8,742 nucleotides of DNA from Plastoroseomonas sp036499545 (GCA_036499545.1 DASYDR010000106.1:1-8742), one strand, 5' to 3'. Counted from the stretch's first letter, positions 1 to 6,428 are shown. The notes: generated from the sequence alone by a model not told the origin. Program-made: numbers and translations.

Positions 1-1299
1 GTGCCGTCGCCGCATGCGCGCGGCGCGCAGGCGGGCGGCCTCGCGGTCGCGTTGAAGGATGCCCTGAAGCGGCGGGATGCGATGTGGTTCGGCTGGTCGG
101 GGGAACTGGCCGATCCGCCGGGCGCCCCGCATGCCGTCACGGTCGGGCGGCACCGCTATGTGACGCTCGACCTGACGCCGGATGAGGAGCGGCTCTACTA
201 CACCGGCTACAGCAACGGCACGCTCTGGCCGATGCTGCATTATCGCGTCGGCCTGCTGGAATTCCGGCGCGAGGAGGAAGAAGCCTGGCGCGCGGTGAAT
301 GAGCGTTTCGCCCGGCGCCTGCTACCGCTGCTGCAGCCGGACGACGTCATCTGGGTGCATGATTTCCACCTGATCCCGCTGCTGCGCGCGCTGCGCGATC
401 TGGGTGCGCAGCAGCGCATCGGCTTCTTCCTGCACGTGCCGTTCCCGCCGCCGGCGCTGTTCGCGGCGCTGCCGCGATCGGAGGCGCTGCTGCGCGACCT
501 CGGCGCCGCCGACCTGATCGGCATGCAGACGGAAGGCGATGCCGCCAACCTCTCGGCGGCTTTGGCCGAATACGGGATCGAAACGCCGGTCGGCGCCTAT
601 CCGGTCGGGATCGACACCGCCGGCTTCGCCCGCACCGCCGCCGCGGCGCTGGGCAAGCGGGAGACGACACGGCTGATCGCGAGCCTGGAGGGGCGGGCGC
701 TGATCCTCGGTGTCGACCGGCTCGACTACAGCAAGGGCCTGCCGCACCGGCTGCGCGGCTATGGCGCGCTGCTGCGGCGCTTTCCGGAACACCGCAAGCG
801 CGTCACCTTCCTGCAGACCGCGCCGGTCTCGCGCGGGCAGGTGGCGCAGTACCGCGCGCTGCGGCGCGAACTGGATGAGCTGGTCGGGCGCATCAACGGC
901 GAACATGCGGAATTCGACTGGATGCCGCTGCGCTGGCTGACGCGGCCGCTGGCCCGCAGCCTGCTGGCCGGCTTCCTGCGCCATGCCGCCGTCGGGCTGG
1001 TGACGCCGCTGCGCGACGGCATGAACCTGGTCGCCAAGGAATTCGTCGCCGCCCAGGATCCGGAAGATCCCGGGGTGCTGGTGCTGTCCCGCTTCGCCGG
1101 CGCCGCGGCGGAACTCTCCGGCGCGCTGCTGGTCAACCCGCATGATCCGGAAGACATCACCGAAGCGCTGCACCAGGCGCTGACCATGCCGCTGGCCGAG
1201 CGGCGGGAACGCTGGCGCGCCGATTGGCAGGCTCTGTCATCGCCGCCGGGCGGCAACTGGGCCCAGGCCTTCCTGGAGCGTTTGACGCAGGGGGAATAG
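1..1299 (+). CDS. otsA: Alpha,alpha-trehalose-6-phosphate synthase (UDP-forming), 5' end missing
   Basis: This is a GT20-family glucosyltransferase that joins UDP-glucose and glucose-6-phosphate to make trehalose-6-phosphate, the first step of the cytosolic OtsA-OtsB osmoprotectant route. In the visible 432 codons, the glucose-6-phosphate/UDP loop AGGLA lies at residues 11-15, YYTGYSNGTLWP at 66-77, WVHDFHLIPL at 118-127, the sugar-nucleotide motif DRLDYSKG at 239-246 (Arg240 and Lys245 correspond to the phosphate-binding pair of the family), and PLRDGMNLVAKEF at 336-348 with the acidic Asp339 and Glu347. The frame is already open at base 1. The usual N-terminal strand ending in VVSNR should precede 'VPSPHARGAQAGG', so the GTG at base 1 is very probably an internal valine and about 10-15 residues lie upstream of the window. 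The C-terminus is complete and compact, with no fused OtsB phosphatase domain. The gene ends 5 bp before the convergent toxin gene. No otsB is visible; it may lie upstream. Confidence 0.95.
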   Translation: MPSPHARGAQAGGLAVALKDALKRRDAMWFGWSGELADPPGAPHAVTVGRHRYVTLDLTPDEERLYYTGYSNGTLWPMLHYRVGLLEFRREEEEAWRAVNERFARRLLPLLQPDDVIWVHDFHLIPLLRALRDLGAQQRIGFFLHVPFPPPALFAALPRSEALLRDLGAADLIGMQTEGDAANLSAALAEYGIETPVGAYPVGIDTAGFARTAAAALGKRETTRLIASLEGRALILGVDRLDYSKGLPHRLRGYGALLRRFPEHRKRVTFLQTAPVSRGQVAQYRALRRELDELVGRINGEHAEFDWMPLRWLTRPLARSLLAGFLRHAAVGLVTPLRDGMNLVAKEFVAAQDPEDPGVLVLSRFAGAAAELSGALLVNPHDPEDITEALHQALTMPLAERRERWRADWQALSSPPGGNWAQAFLERLTQGE

Positions 1300-1304
1300 C
1301 CCGT

Positions 1305-1724
1305 TCAGGCGTTCCACGGATCGATCAGGGTGACGCCGCAGTTCAGGAAGTCACCGGTGTTCCTGGTGGCTAGGGCCGCGCCGCGGGACAGGGCGATGGC
1401 CGCGATCTGAGCATCCGCCTGCGAGATCGGCCGGCCAGCCTGGCGGCGTTCCGCGGCGATCCCGGCATAGGCCGACGCCGCAGGGCTGTCGAAGGGAAGG
1501 ATGCGCCCGGCAAAATCCTCGGCCAGCATGGCGCTGGCCTGGGCCAGCAGCGCATCTCGTCTCCGGCCGGGGGGAGTGAGGGCCAGCCCATAGCGAAGCT
1601 CGGCTTCGGTGATCGTGCAGATGAAGAGGCTGGCGACCGGCCAGGCGGCGATCCAGCGCACGACGCTGGCCGCGGGCGAGGGCCGCATCAACTCCGACAG
1701 CACATTGGTGTCCAGCAGGATCAC
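1305..1724 (-). CDS. fitB: PIN-domain ribonuclease toxin, FitB/VapC type
   Basis: A 139-residue PIN-domain protein, the usual length for FitB/VapC toxins, which are Mg2+-dependent ribonucleases held inactive by their cognate antitoxin. The acidic metal-binding set is intact: Asp5 in LLDTNVLSEL, Glu42 in ITEAELRYG, Asp104 in ISQADAQIAAIA, and the C-terminal TRNTGDF block at 120-126 (Asn122, Asp125). These positions match the FitB arrangement closely, so the toxin looks catalytically competent. The start is GTG at 1724, and the antitoxin stop overlaps it by 4 bp (1721-1724, GTGA), which implies translational coupling with the antitoxin made first. The stop lies 5 bp from the end of convergent otsA. 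The specific RNA target cannot be read from the sequence. VapC would be an equally acceptable name; the FitB label rests on the paired antitoxin type and the operator-like repeat upstream. Confidence 0.9.
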   Translation of the reverse strand: MILLDTNVLSELMRPSPAASVVRWIAAWPVASLFICTITEAELRYGLALTPPGRRRDALLAQASAMLAEDFAGRILPFDSPAASAYAGIAAERRQAGRPISQADAQIAAIALSRGAALATRNTGDFLNCGVTLIDPWNA

Positions 1725-1969
1725 GGATCGAAGGCCGGCGGCTCTCGCGGCGGTGCGCGCGGGACATCCGGCAATTCCACCCCGCCCAGGGGCGCGAAGC
1801 GCGCGCGGATCGCGGCGGCCAGATCGATCGGCGCGGCAGGCTCGCGGTTCAGTACGTTGCCGAGGATGTCGCGCGCCTCATCCTCCATCGAGCGGCCGTG
1901 GACAGCGGCCCGCACCCGTAGCTTTGCCTTCAATGTCTCATCCAGATTGCGGATGGTAATGCTCGCCAT
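1721..1969 (-). CDS. fitA: Ribbon-helix-helix antitoxin, FitA/VapB type
   Basis: An 82-residue antitoxin. The N-terminal half (MASITIRNLDETLKAKLRVR, residues 1-20, followed by AAVHGRSMEDEARDIL, 21-36) is a typical FitA-like ribbon-helix-helix DNA-binding unit: a short beta strand that dimerises and reads the operator, then two helices. The C-terminal part (about 49-71, with IRARFAPLGGVELPDVPR) matches the segment that FitA-type antitoxins insert into the PIN toxin, where a basic residue blocks the active site. The tail is proline-rich. ATG at 1969 is the natural start because the strand residues ITIRNL follow at once. The only Shine-Dalgarno-like sequence is a weak AGCAGG (1984-1979), 9 nt upstream and inside the proximal arm of the operator-like repeat. 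By analogy with the family, the FitA-FitB complex should repress its own operon from that repeat. Confidence 0.9.
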   Translation of the reverse strand: MASITIRNLDETLKAKLRVRAAVHGRSMEDEARDILGNVLNREPAAPIDLAAAIRARFAPLGGVELPDVPRAPPREPPAFDP

Positions 1970-1977
1970 GATGCCCG

Positions 1978-2018
1978 GCCTGCTATCAATGATGCGATAT
2001 TAATCATTGATTGCAGGC
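1978..2018. promoter_or_regulatory. Long inverted repeat upstream of fitA; probable autoregulatory operator
   Basis: Arms 1978-1993 (GCCTGCTATCAATGAT) and 2003-2018 (ATCATTGATTGCAGGC) are complementary at 15 of 16 positions around a 9-nt spacer. The inner 9 bp (1985-1993 and 2003-2011) are perfect. The repeat sits 9 bp upstream of the antitoxin ATG and is AT-rich against a GC-rich background. The left arm contains TGCTATCA (1981-1988), which from memory is the half-site of the gonococcal FitAB operator; the right half here is TGATTGCA (2008-2015). The spacing between these halves is 19 nt, longer than the roughly 12 nt I recall for gonococcal fit. An intrinsic terminator for the upstream minus-strand genes is an alternative reading, but no T-run follows the stem on that strand. 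Confidence 0.75.
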
Positions 2019-2045
2019 TGTGCCAGGGCCCTTGCGGCGACGGCG

Positions 2046-3470
2046 CTACAGGCTCTCCAGAAAGGCGATCAGCGCCGCCCGCTCCGTAGGGGCCATCGCG
2101 GCCACGGCGTCGCGGGCCCGTTGGGCTTCCCCGCCATGCCAGAGGATCGCTTCCAGCAGGGTCCGGGCGCGCCCGTCATGCAGCAGCTGGGTATGGCCGC
2201 TGACCGCCATGGTGCGGCCGATACCCCAGAGCGGCGGGGTGCGCCATTCGGTGCCGCCGGCATCGCCTTCCGGGCGGTGATCGGCCAGGCCTTCGCCCAT
2301 GTCGTGCAGCAGCAGGTCGGAATAGGGCCAGATGGTCTGGGCCGCATGCTCCGGCCGGTCCGGCAGCGTCGCGGTGGTGAAGCTCGGGCGGTGGCAGGCG
2401 CCGCAGCCGGCCTCCCGGAACAGAGTGCGGCCATGTCGCGCCGTCGCGCCATCGGCGGTCGCGCCGCGCGCCGGCACCGCCAGGTTGCGGGCGTAGAAGA
2501 CGACCAGGTCGAAGAGGCGGTCGGTGACCTCCACGCCCTCGCGCGGATCGGCGCCGTCGATCGCCGTCCGGCAGGCCGCCTGCGCTTCCGTGCACTCACC
2601 GAAGCCGCCGCGGTGCAGCCGGGTGGAGAGGCCCATATCGGCGGCGAAGGCATCGGCGGTCTGGTCGGCCATGGTCGGTGCCAGCGCCTTCCAGCCGAAG
2701 CGGCCAAGCATCATCCGCCCTTCCGCATGGCTCCAGACCCGTGCGGCACGGCCGGAAATGCCATCGCCGTCGCGATCCTCCGGGTCGGCACCGGCGACGA
2801 TCGCGGCTTCCGGGATCGCTTCCAGCAGGCCGAGGCCGATCATCGGCGGCGCGACGCGGGCGGAGATCATCAGCCCGGGCGCGAAGGGCCCATAGCCCGG
2901 GTTCACGATCCGGATCGCCGGGCGGCGCAGATGCGCGACCTCCCCGCCGGTGAGCGGCACCGCTGCCTCGCTCCACTCGATCGCGACATGGCCTTCGGCC
3001 GCATGCCCCTGGATGCCGAAGGTCTGCAGCTGCAGCCCGTAGGTGGGGTCGCCGATCGCCGGCACCCGGCGCGACGCCAGCAGCGCTTCCTCCTCCGGCC
3101 CGCGCGGCGGGATGGACAGGCGGAGCAGCAGGGAGGATGCGGCTTCCCCCGGCTCCGGCGGCCGGCCGCGGCCGTCGCGCAGATGGCAGGCCTGGCAGCC
3201 GCGCGCGTTGTAGAGCGGGCCGAGCCCGTCCGCGCTTGTGACGGAAGCCGGCGCCGAGACCCAGAGCCGGCGGAACACGCCGTCGCCGATCTTGAAGTCG
3301 AAGACCCGCTCGAAGGAGAGGCTGGCGGAGGGCTGCGAGAAGGCGGTCGCGCCGCTGGGGTTGAGCAGGGTGGCACTGCCGCCGGGCAGGCGCTCGGCCG
3401 CATCCGGCGGCGCATCGCCCGCCATGCCGCCCGTGAGCAGCAGGGCGGCCGCGGCGATGAGACGGCGCAT
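2046..3470 (-). CDS. Di-heme c-type cytochrome of the DUF1111 (thiol oxidoreductase-like) family
   Basis: A 474-residue exported protein with two CxxCH c-type heme sites: CQACH at residues 92-96 and CGACH at 356-360. Other family features are the acidic loop DRDGDGISGR (232-241), ECTEAQAAC (292-300, two further cysteines) and the C-terminal TPPLWGIG (411-418) and HDGRARTLLEAILWHGGEA (431-449) blocks. These place it in DUF1111, distantly related to di-heme cytochrome c peroxidases and MauG. The N-terminus MRRLIAAAALLLTGGMAGDA is a short Sec signal peptide without a lipobox, so the mature protein should be soluble in the periplasm. The ATG overlaps the imelysin stop by 1 bp (TGATG at 3472-3468), indicating coupled translation. 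DUF1111 proteins are repeatedly found beside imelysins in iron-related operons. The biochemical reaction is not established; electron transfer or peroxidase-like chemistry is inferred from the hemes. Confidence 0.92.
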   Translation of the reverse strand: MRRLIAAAALLLTGGMAGDAPPDAAERLPGGSATLLNPSGATAFSQPSASLSFERVFDFKIGDGVFRRLWVSAPASVTSADGLGPLYNARGCQACHLRDGRGRPPEPGEAASSLLLRLSIPPRGPEEEALLASRRVPAIGDPTYGLQLQTFGIQGHAAEGHVAIEWSEAAVPLTGGEVAHLRRPAIRIVNPGYGPFAPGLMISARVAPPMIGLGLLEAIPEAAIVAGADPEDRDGDGISGRAARVWSHAEGRMMLGRFGWKALAPTMADQTADAFAADMGLSTRLHRGGFGECTEAQAACRTAIDGADPREGVEVTDRLFDLVVFYARNLAVPARGATADGATARHGRTLFREAGCGACHRPSFTTATLPDRPEHAAQTIWPYSDLLLHDMGEGLADHRPEGDAGGTEWRTPPLWGIGRTMAVSGHTQLLHDGRARTLLEAILWHGGEAQRARDAVAAMAPTERAALIAFLESL

Positions 3471-4762
3471 CAGCGGCGCTGGACGGCGTTCGGGTTGTCG
3501 AGGCTGTTCGACCGCTCGATGGAAATGTCGAGCCTGAGCCCGGCCACGATACGCTCGATCACCCGGGTCTGCGCCAGCAGCGCGTCGATGCCGGCCTGGA
3601 TGGTGGCGGCGCCGGCGGTATTGCCCTCGGCCAGCATCTGGTCATAGGCCTCGACCGTCTCCGCGCGGGTCTTCAGCGCCTGGAAGGCCGCGAGCGTCGC
3701 ATCGAATTTCTGGCGCATCTCGCGGTCCAGCGCCGGCAATTGCGCGCGAACGTAATCGCCGATCGCCGGGCCGCGCAGCATCTGCCCGCCAGGCCGGCGG
3801 TATTCGCCGAAATAGACCGCGCGCATGCCGACCACGTCATAGAAATGGCTATTGTGCGTGTTGTCGGAGAAGCAGTCATGCTCCTCCTCCGGGTCGTTCA
3901 GCATCAGGCCGAGGCGCATGCGCTCCCCCGCCAGCTCGCCGTAGGAGAGGCTGCCGAGGCCGGTGAAGATGGCGGCGAGGCCGGCATCCTGGCCCCGGGC
4001 GGTGAGCGCCCGGCGGGCGGCGCCGTTGCGCCCCCAATTGGCCGCCATGGTCTCCAACTCGCCGACCAGCATCGCGGTGGCCACGGTCAGGTATTGCGCG
4101 CGGCGTTCGGTGTTGCCGCCGGTGGCGGCATCACCCCTGGCGTAGTCGGTCCAGGGCCGGTTGCCGGCGCCTGGCCCGGTGCCATTGCGGTCCTGGCCCC
4201 AGAGCAGGAATTCGATGGCGTGCCAGCCGAGGGTGACATTCGCCTCGATGCCGCCGATCTCATGCAGCCTGGTCAGCACCTCGGGCGTGATGGTGGAGAC
4301 ATCGATGGTCTCCCCGGCATGGCTGATGCTGGTCGACGCGATGATGTTCGCGGTGAAGAGCGGGTTCTCGTCACGCGTGTCGCCGTAGGAGCCGGTATCG
4401 ACATAGTCGATCAGCCCTTCGTCCAGCGGCCAGCCATTCACCCGGCCCTCCCATTCATCGACGATGCTGTTGCCGAAGCGATAGGCCTCGCTCTGCTGAT
4501 AGGCGGGGCGGCCGGCGAGCCAGGCCTGGCGCGCGGCGAGCAGCGCCGCTTCGGACGGCTCGGCGGTCAGGCGGGCCACCGCGTCGCGCAGCGTGCGGGC
4601 GCCGTCGCGGGCGTCCGTATACATCGCCTCGGCGATATTGGCGTAGGTGTCGAGAACCGCGCGCTTGGAAGGCGCGGCGCCCTGGGCCTGGGCGCCGATG
4701 CCGGGCACCAGCCCGGCGCTGAGGCCGAGGCCGCTGGCAAGGAAGCTGCGACGGATCAGCAT
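3470..4762 (-). CDS. Imelysin family protein (peptidase M75-like), Tat-exported
   Basis: A 430-residue imelysin/IrpA-like periplasmic protein. The hallmark GxHxxE motif is present as GWHAIEFLLWG (residues 179-189; His181, Glu184). The family-typical HDCFSDNTH lies at 295-303, and WxGRVNGWPLDEGLIDY-like sequence occurs around 104-120. The N-terminus has a twin-arginine signal, with IRRSFLAS at 3-10, a hydrophobic stretch and a likely AQA cleavage site near residues 24-27, so the protein is probably exported folded by Tat. Family members are iron-regulated and linked to iron uptake; despite the M75 name, peptidase activity is doubtful in most, and GxHxxE is thought to bind metal. A Shine-Dalgarno AAGGA (4775-4771) sits 8 nt before the ATG. 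The gene follows the hypothetical gene after 37 bp and overlaps the DUF1111 gene by 1 bp, so all three are probably one operon. Confidence 0.93.
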   Translation of the reverse strand: MLIRRSFLASGLGLSAGLVPGIGAQAQGAAPSKRAVLDTYANIAEAMYTDARDGARTLRDAVARLTAEPSEAALLAARQAWLAGRPAYQQSEAYRFGNSIVDEWEGRVNGWPLDEGLIDYVDTGSYGDTRDENPLFTANIIASTSISHAGETIDVSTITPEVLTRLHEIGGIEANVTLGWHAIEFLLWGQDRNGTGPGAGNRPWTDYARGDAATGGNTERRAQYLTVATAMLVGELETMAANWGRNGAARRALTARGQDAGLAAIFTGLGSLSYGELAGERMRLGLMLNDPEEEHDCFSDNTHNSHFYDVVGMRAVYFGEYRRPGGQMLRGPAIGDYVRAQLPALDREMRQKFDATLAAFQALKTRAETVEAYDQMLAEGNTAGAATIQAGIDALLAQTRVIERIVAGLRLDISIERSNSLDNPNAVQRR

Positions 4763-4799
4763 GGTGCGGGTCCTTGGAGCGATGGCGATCGAAGGGGCA

Positions 4800-5363
4800 T
4801 CAATGCAGCACCCGCCCGCGCGCCCGATGACCGGACGACCCGAGGGTCCGGAGGTCGGAATCGGCCGCGCCGCCTGGAAGGCAGGCGGGCGCAGATTGCG
4901 CCGGGGACATCGTGAAGGGAAGCCGCAACCCGGCGGCGGCGGTCAGGGTGGCGAAGCGCTGGGCGCCCTGCAGGGCCGGCGTCAGCGCGTCCTGCGGCAG
5001 CCAGTCGATGAGATCCTCGATCGCGCTCAGCGCTTCGCCCGCCTGCAGCGCGCCGATGATGCGCAGCATCGCTTCCTCATCGGCGCCGACCCCCGGGCAG
5101 CGGCAGCAGCGCACGTCGAGCAGGCGGATCGCGCTGCGGGCGACGATGCCCATCAGCCGGTCGAAGGCGTGCGCCGCCTCGCCGGCGACGCCGGCCATGC
5201 GGAACAGCGCCTGCCAGTCCGGATGCGTGCCGTCCGGGTCGCGGATCGGCGCCACCCAGGCGCGCAGCGCCGCGACGACGAAGAGCTCCCCCGATCCGAG
5301 GTCATAGGCGCCGCGCTCGCCGGGGGCGGGCTCGGTATGATGGCCGCAGTCATCGGCAGGCAT
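4800..5363 (-). CDS. Hypothetical cytoplasmic protein, first gene of the imelysin/DUF1111 unit
   Basis: I do not recognise the family of this 187-residue protein. It has no signal peptide or membrane segment and appears soluble and mainly helical. Notable features are an N-terminal DDCGHH (4-9), a central cysteine cluster RCCRCPG (85-91: Cys86, Cys87, Cys89) followed by ADEEAML, and an acidic helix SAIEDLIDWLPQDAL (113-127). The tail after about residue 153 is low-complexity (Ala/Gly/Ser/Arg) and probably disordered. The start is well supported by the strong Shine-Dalgarno AAGGGAGG at 5379-5372, 8 nt from the ATG. The gene is 37 bp upstream of the imelysin gene and directly downstream of a Fur-like palindrome, so it is likely co-expressed with the imelysin and di-heme genes. 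The cysteines and histidines might bind a metal, but that is speculation. Codon use (G/C-rich third positions) matches its neighbours, and the opposite-strand frames lack recognisable domains. Confidence 0.72.
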   Translation of the reverse strand: MPADDCGHHTEPAPGERGAYDLGSGELFVVAALRAWVAPIRDPDGTHPDWQALFRMAGVAGEAAHAFDRLMGIVARSAIRLLDVRCCRCPGVGADEEAMLRIIGALQAGEALSAIEDLIDWLPQDALTPALQGAQRFATLTAAAGLRLPFTMSPAQSAPACLPGGAADSDLRTLGSSGHRARGRVLH

Positions 5364-5371
5364 TGTCCCGG

Positions 5372-5379
5372 CCTCCCTT
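5372..5379 (-). promoter_or_regulatory. Strong Shine-Dalgarno fixing the start of the hypothetical gene
   Basis: On the minus strand this reads AAGGGAGG, nearly fully complementary to the 16S rRNA 3' end, and lies 8 nt before the ATG at 5363-5361. It is the best ribosome-binding site in the window and supports both the reality and the start of a gene that has no recognisable domain. Confidence 0.7.
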
Positions 5380-5435
5380 GTTCAGGGCGAACGGATCGAC
5401 GCCTGCGGGCATGCGCCGGCGGCGATCCGTGCCAG

Positions 5436-5452
5436 TTGCGAGTGCTTCGCAA
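5436..5452. promoter_or_regulatory. 17-bp palindrome resembling a Fur-type box upstream of the imelysin unit
   Basis: The sequence TTGCGAGTGCTTCGCAA has perfect 6-bp arms (5436-5441 and 5447-5452) around 5 nt. Its inner 15 bp fit the 7-1-7 Fur-like pattern TGCGAATnATTCGCA at 12 of 14 specified positions; that pattern is from memory of proteobacterial Fur sites. It lies 72 bp upstream of the hypothetical gene's ATG, in the only intergenic space (5364-5496) that can hold a promoter for the hypothetical-imelysin-DUF1111 unit. On the minus strand TGCTATTGC runs directly into the palindrome and could be a weak extended -10, which would make repression by occlusion plausible. The regulator could also be another member of the family or an unrelated factor. 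Confidence 0.5.
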
Positions 5453-5496
5453 TAGCAGGAGCGTGCCCGACCGGGAAGGGCGGTGTGATAAGTCTC

Positions 5497-6390
5497 TCAG
5501 CCGCCGACGAAATCCGCGCGGGCATGGCCCTGGGCGAAAAGCAGGGCGTGCAGGTCGGTGTGGTTGACCCGGGCCCGCGCCGCGGCCGCGACGATCGGCT
5601 TGGCGTGGTAGGCGACGCCGAGCCCGGCCGCCTGGATCATCGCCAGGTCGTTGGCGCCGTCGCCGACCGCGAGCGTCGCCGCCAGCGGCAGGCCCTGCTC
5701 GGCGGCCAGGCGCTTCAGGGTGGTGAGCTTGGAATCGCGGTCGAAGATCGGCTCGGCGACCGTGCCGGCCAGCTTGCCATCCGCTTCCAGCAGGATGTTG
5801 GAGACGTGCAGGTCGAAGCCGATCAGCGCCGCGACCCGGCCGGTGAAGAAGGTGAAGCCGCCGGAGGCCAGGCAGCAGAAGGCGCCACGGGCGCGCATGG
5901 TGGCGACCAGCGTCGCGGCGCCCGGCATCAGCGCCGTCGCCTCCCAGGTGCGCTCCAGCGCGTCCACGGGCAGGCCCTTCAGCATGCCGACCCGTTCCCG
6001 CAGCGCCGCGGCGAAATCGAGCTCGCCGTTCATCGATCGGCGGGTGATCTCGGCGATCTGTTCCTTGAGCCCGGCATGGGCCGCGAGTTCGTCGAGCGTC
6101 TCCGAGGTGACGATGGTGCTGTCCATGTCGGCGACCAGCAGGTGCTTGCGGCGACCTGCTTCCTCTTGCGCGATGGCGTCGACCGGGGCATCCGACAGCG
6201 CGGCGAGGGCGGCGGCGCTGGCCTGGTCCGGCGTGATGCCGGTGAAGGGGATGTCGGCCGCCTCCGCCTCGCCGAGCCAGGCTGGGGTGCCGGCTTCCGC
6301 CGACAGCGCGCGCAACGCCTCGCGGGCGCGGGCGACGAGGGCAGGGGTGAGCGCGCCGGGCGGCGCGATCAGGGTCAGCACATGGTCCAT
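5497..6390 (-). CDS. serB: Phosphoserine phosphatase
   Basis: A 297-residue HAD-superfamily phosphatase that hydrolyses O-phosphoserine to serine, the last step of the phosphorylated serine pathway. HAD motif I is DMDST at 88-92 (nucleophile Asp88, acid/base Asp90). Motif II is ASGGF at 175-179 (Ser176). The motif III lysine is Lys221 (DRDSKLTTL), and motif IV is VGDGANDLAM at 242-251, followed by GLGVAYHAKP (256-265), which is highly characteristic of SerB. The cap helices contain SMNGELDFAAALRERVGMLKGLP (119-141, Glu123 and Arg131 in substrate-binding positions). Residues 1-80 form the variable N-terminal domain. I chose ATG at 6390 because MDHVLTLIAP begins the first strand. A GTG at 6432 in the same frame would add 14 residues but would overlap the start of divergent miaA. 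No Shine-Dalgarno precedes the ATG. The gene stops at 5497, before the 133-bp gap (5364-5496) that also holds the Fur-like palindrome. Confidence 0.96.
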   Translation of the reverse strand: MDHVLTLIAPPGALTPALVARAREALRALSAEAGTPAWLGEAEAADIPFTGITPDQASAAALAALSDAPVDAIAQEEAGRRKHLLVADMDSTIVTSETLDELAAHAGLKEQIAEITRRSMNGELDFAAALRERVGMLKGLPVDALERTWEATALMPGAATLVATMRARGAFCCLASGGFTFFTGRVAALIGFDLHVSNILLEADGKLAGTVAEPIFDRDSKLTTLKRLAAEQGLPLAATLAVGDGANDLAMIQAAGLGVAYHAKPIVAAAARARVNHTDLHALLFAQGHARADFVGG

Positions 6391-6428
6391 GGGTTTTGCG
6401 ATATGCACGGGCAATGATGACCGATCAA
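6391..6428. promoter_or_regulatory. Compact divergent start region between serB and miaA
   Basis: Only 23 bp (6391-6413) separate the two ATG codons, and neither gene has a Shine-Dalgarno. On the minus strand TTGATC (6428-6423) and CATATC (6405-6400) are separated by 17 bp, a weak sigma-70-like match that would start serB RNA about 3 nt before its ATG. On the plus strand TATGCA (6402-6407) is a weak -10 whose start site would fall at or very near the miaA ATG, with no clear -35. Both genes may therefore give leaderless or nearly leaderless mRNAs. This is inferred from spacing and motif shape only. Confidence 0.35.

Noticed and set aside
1..3. GTG at base 1 as the true start of otsA
   Set aside because: The family needs the VVSNR strand upstream of the AGGLA loop. 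Only ten residues precede AGG here, so the frame is cut by the window edge.
1978..2018. The long inverted repeat as a rho-independent terminator for the DUF1111 operon
   Set aside because: The stem is long, but no T-run follows it on the minus strand, and its position and TGCTATCA content fit an operator better. A secondary role in termination is not excluded.
2007..3647. 546-codon open frame on the plus strand opposite the DUF1111 gene
   Set aside because: The opposite strand encodes a clear di-heme protein with two CxxCH motifs and a signal peptide. The plus-strand product is Arg/Gly/Ala-rich low complexity without motifs.
3740..4915. 391-codon open frame on the plus strand opposite the imelysin gene
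   Set aside because: It is antisense to a full-length imelysin with GxHxxE and HDCFSDNTH motifs. It shows no recognisable domain.
5465..5481. GCCC...GGGC hairpin downstream of serB as a terminator
   Set aside because: Only 4 bp of stem with a long loop and no T-run.
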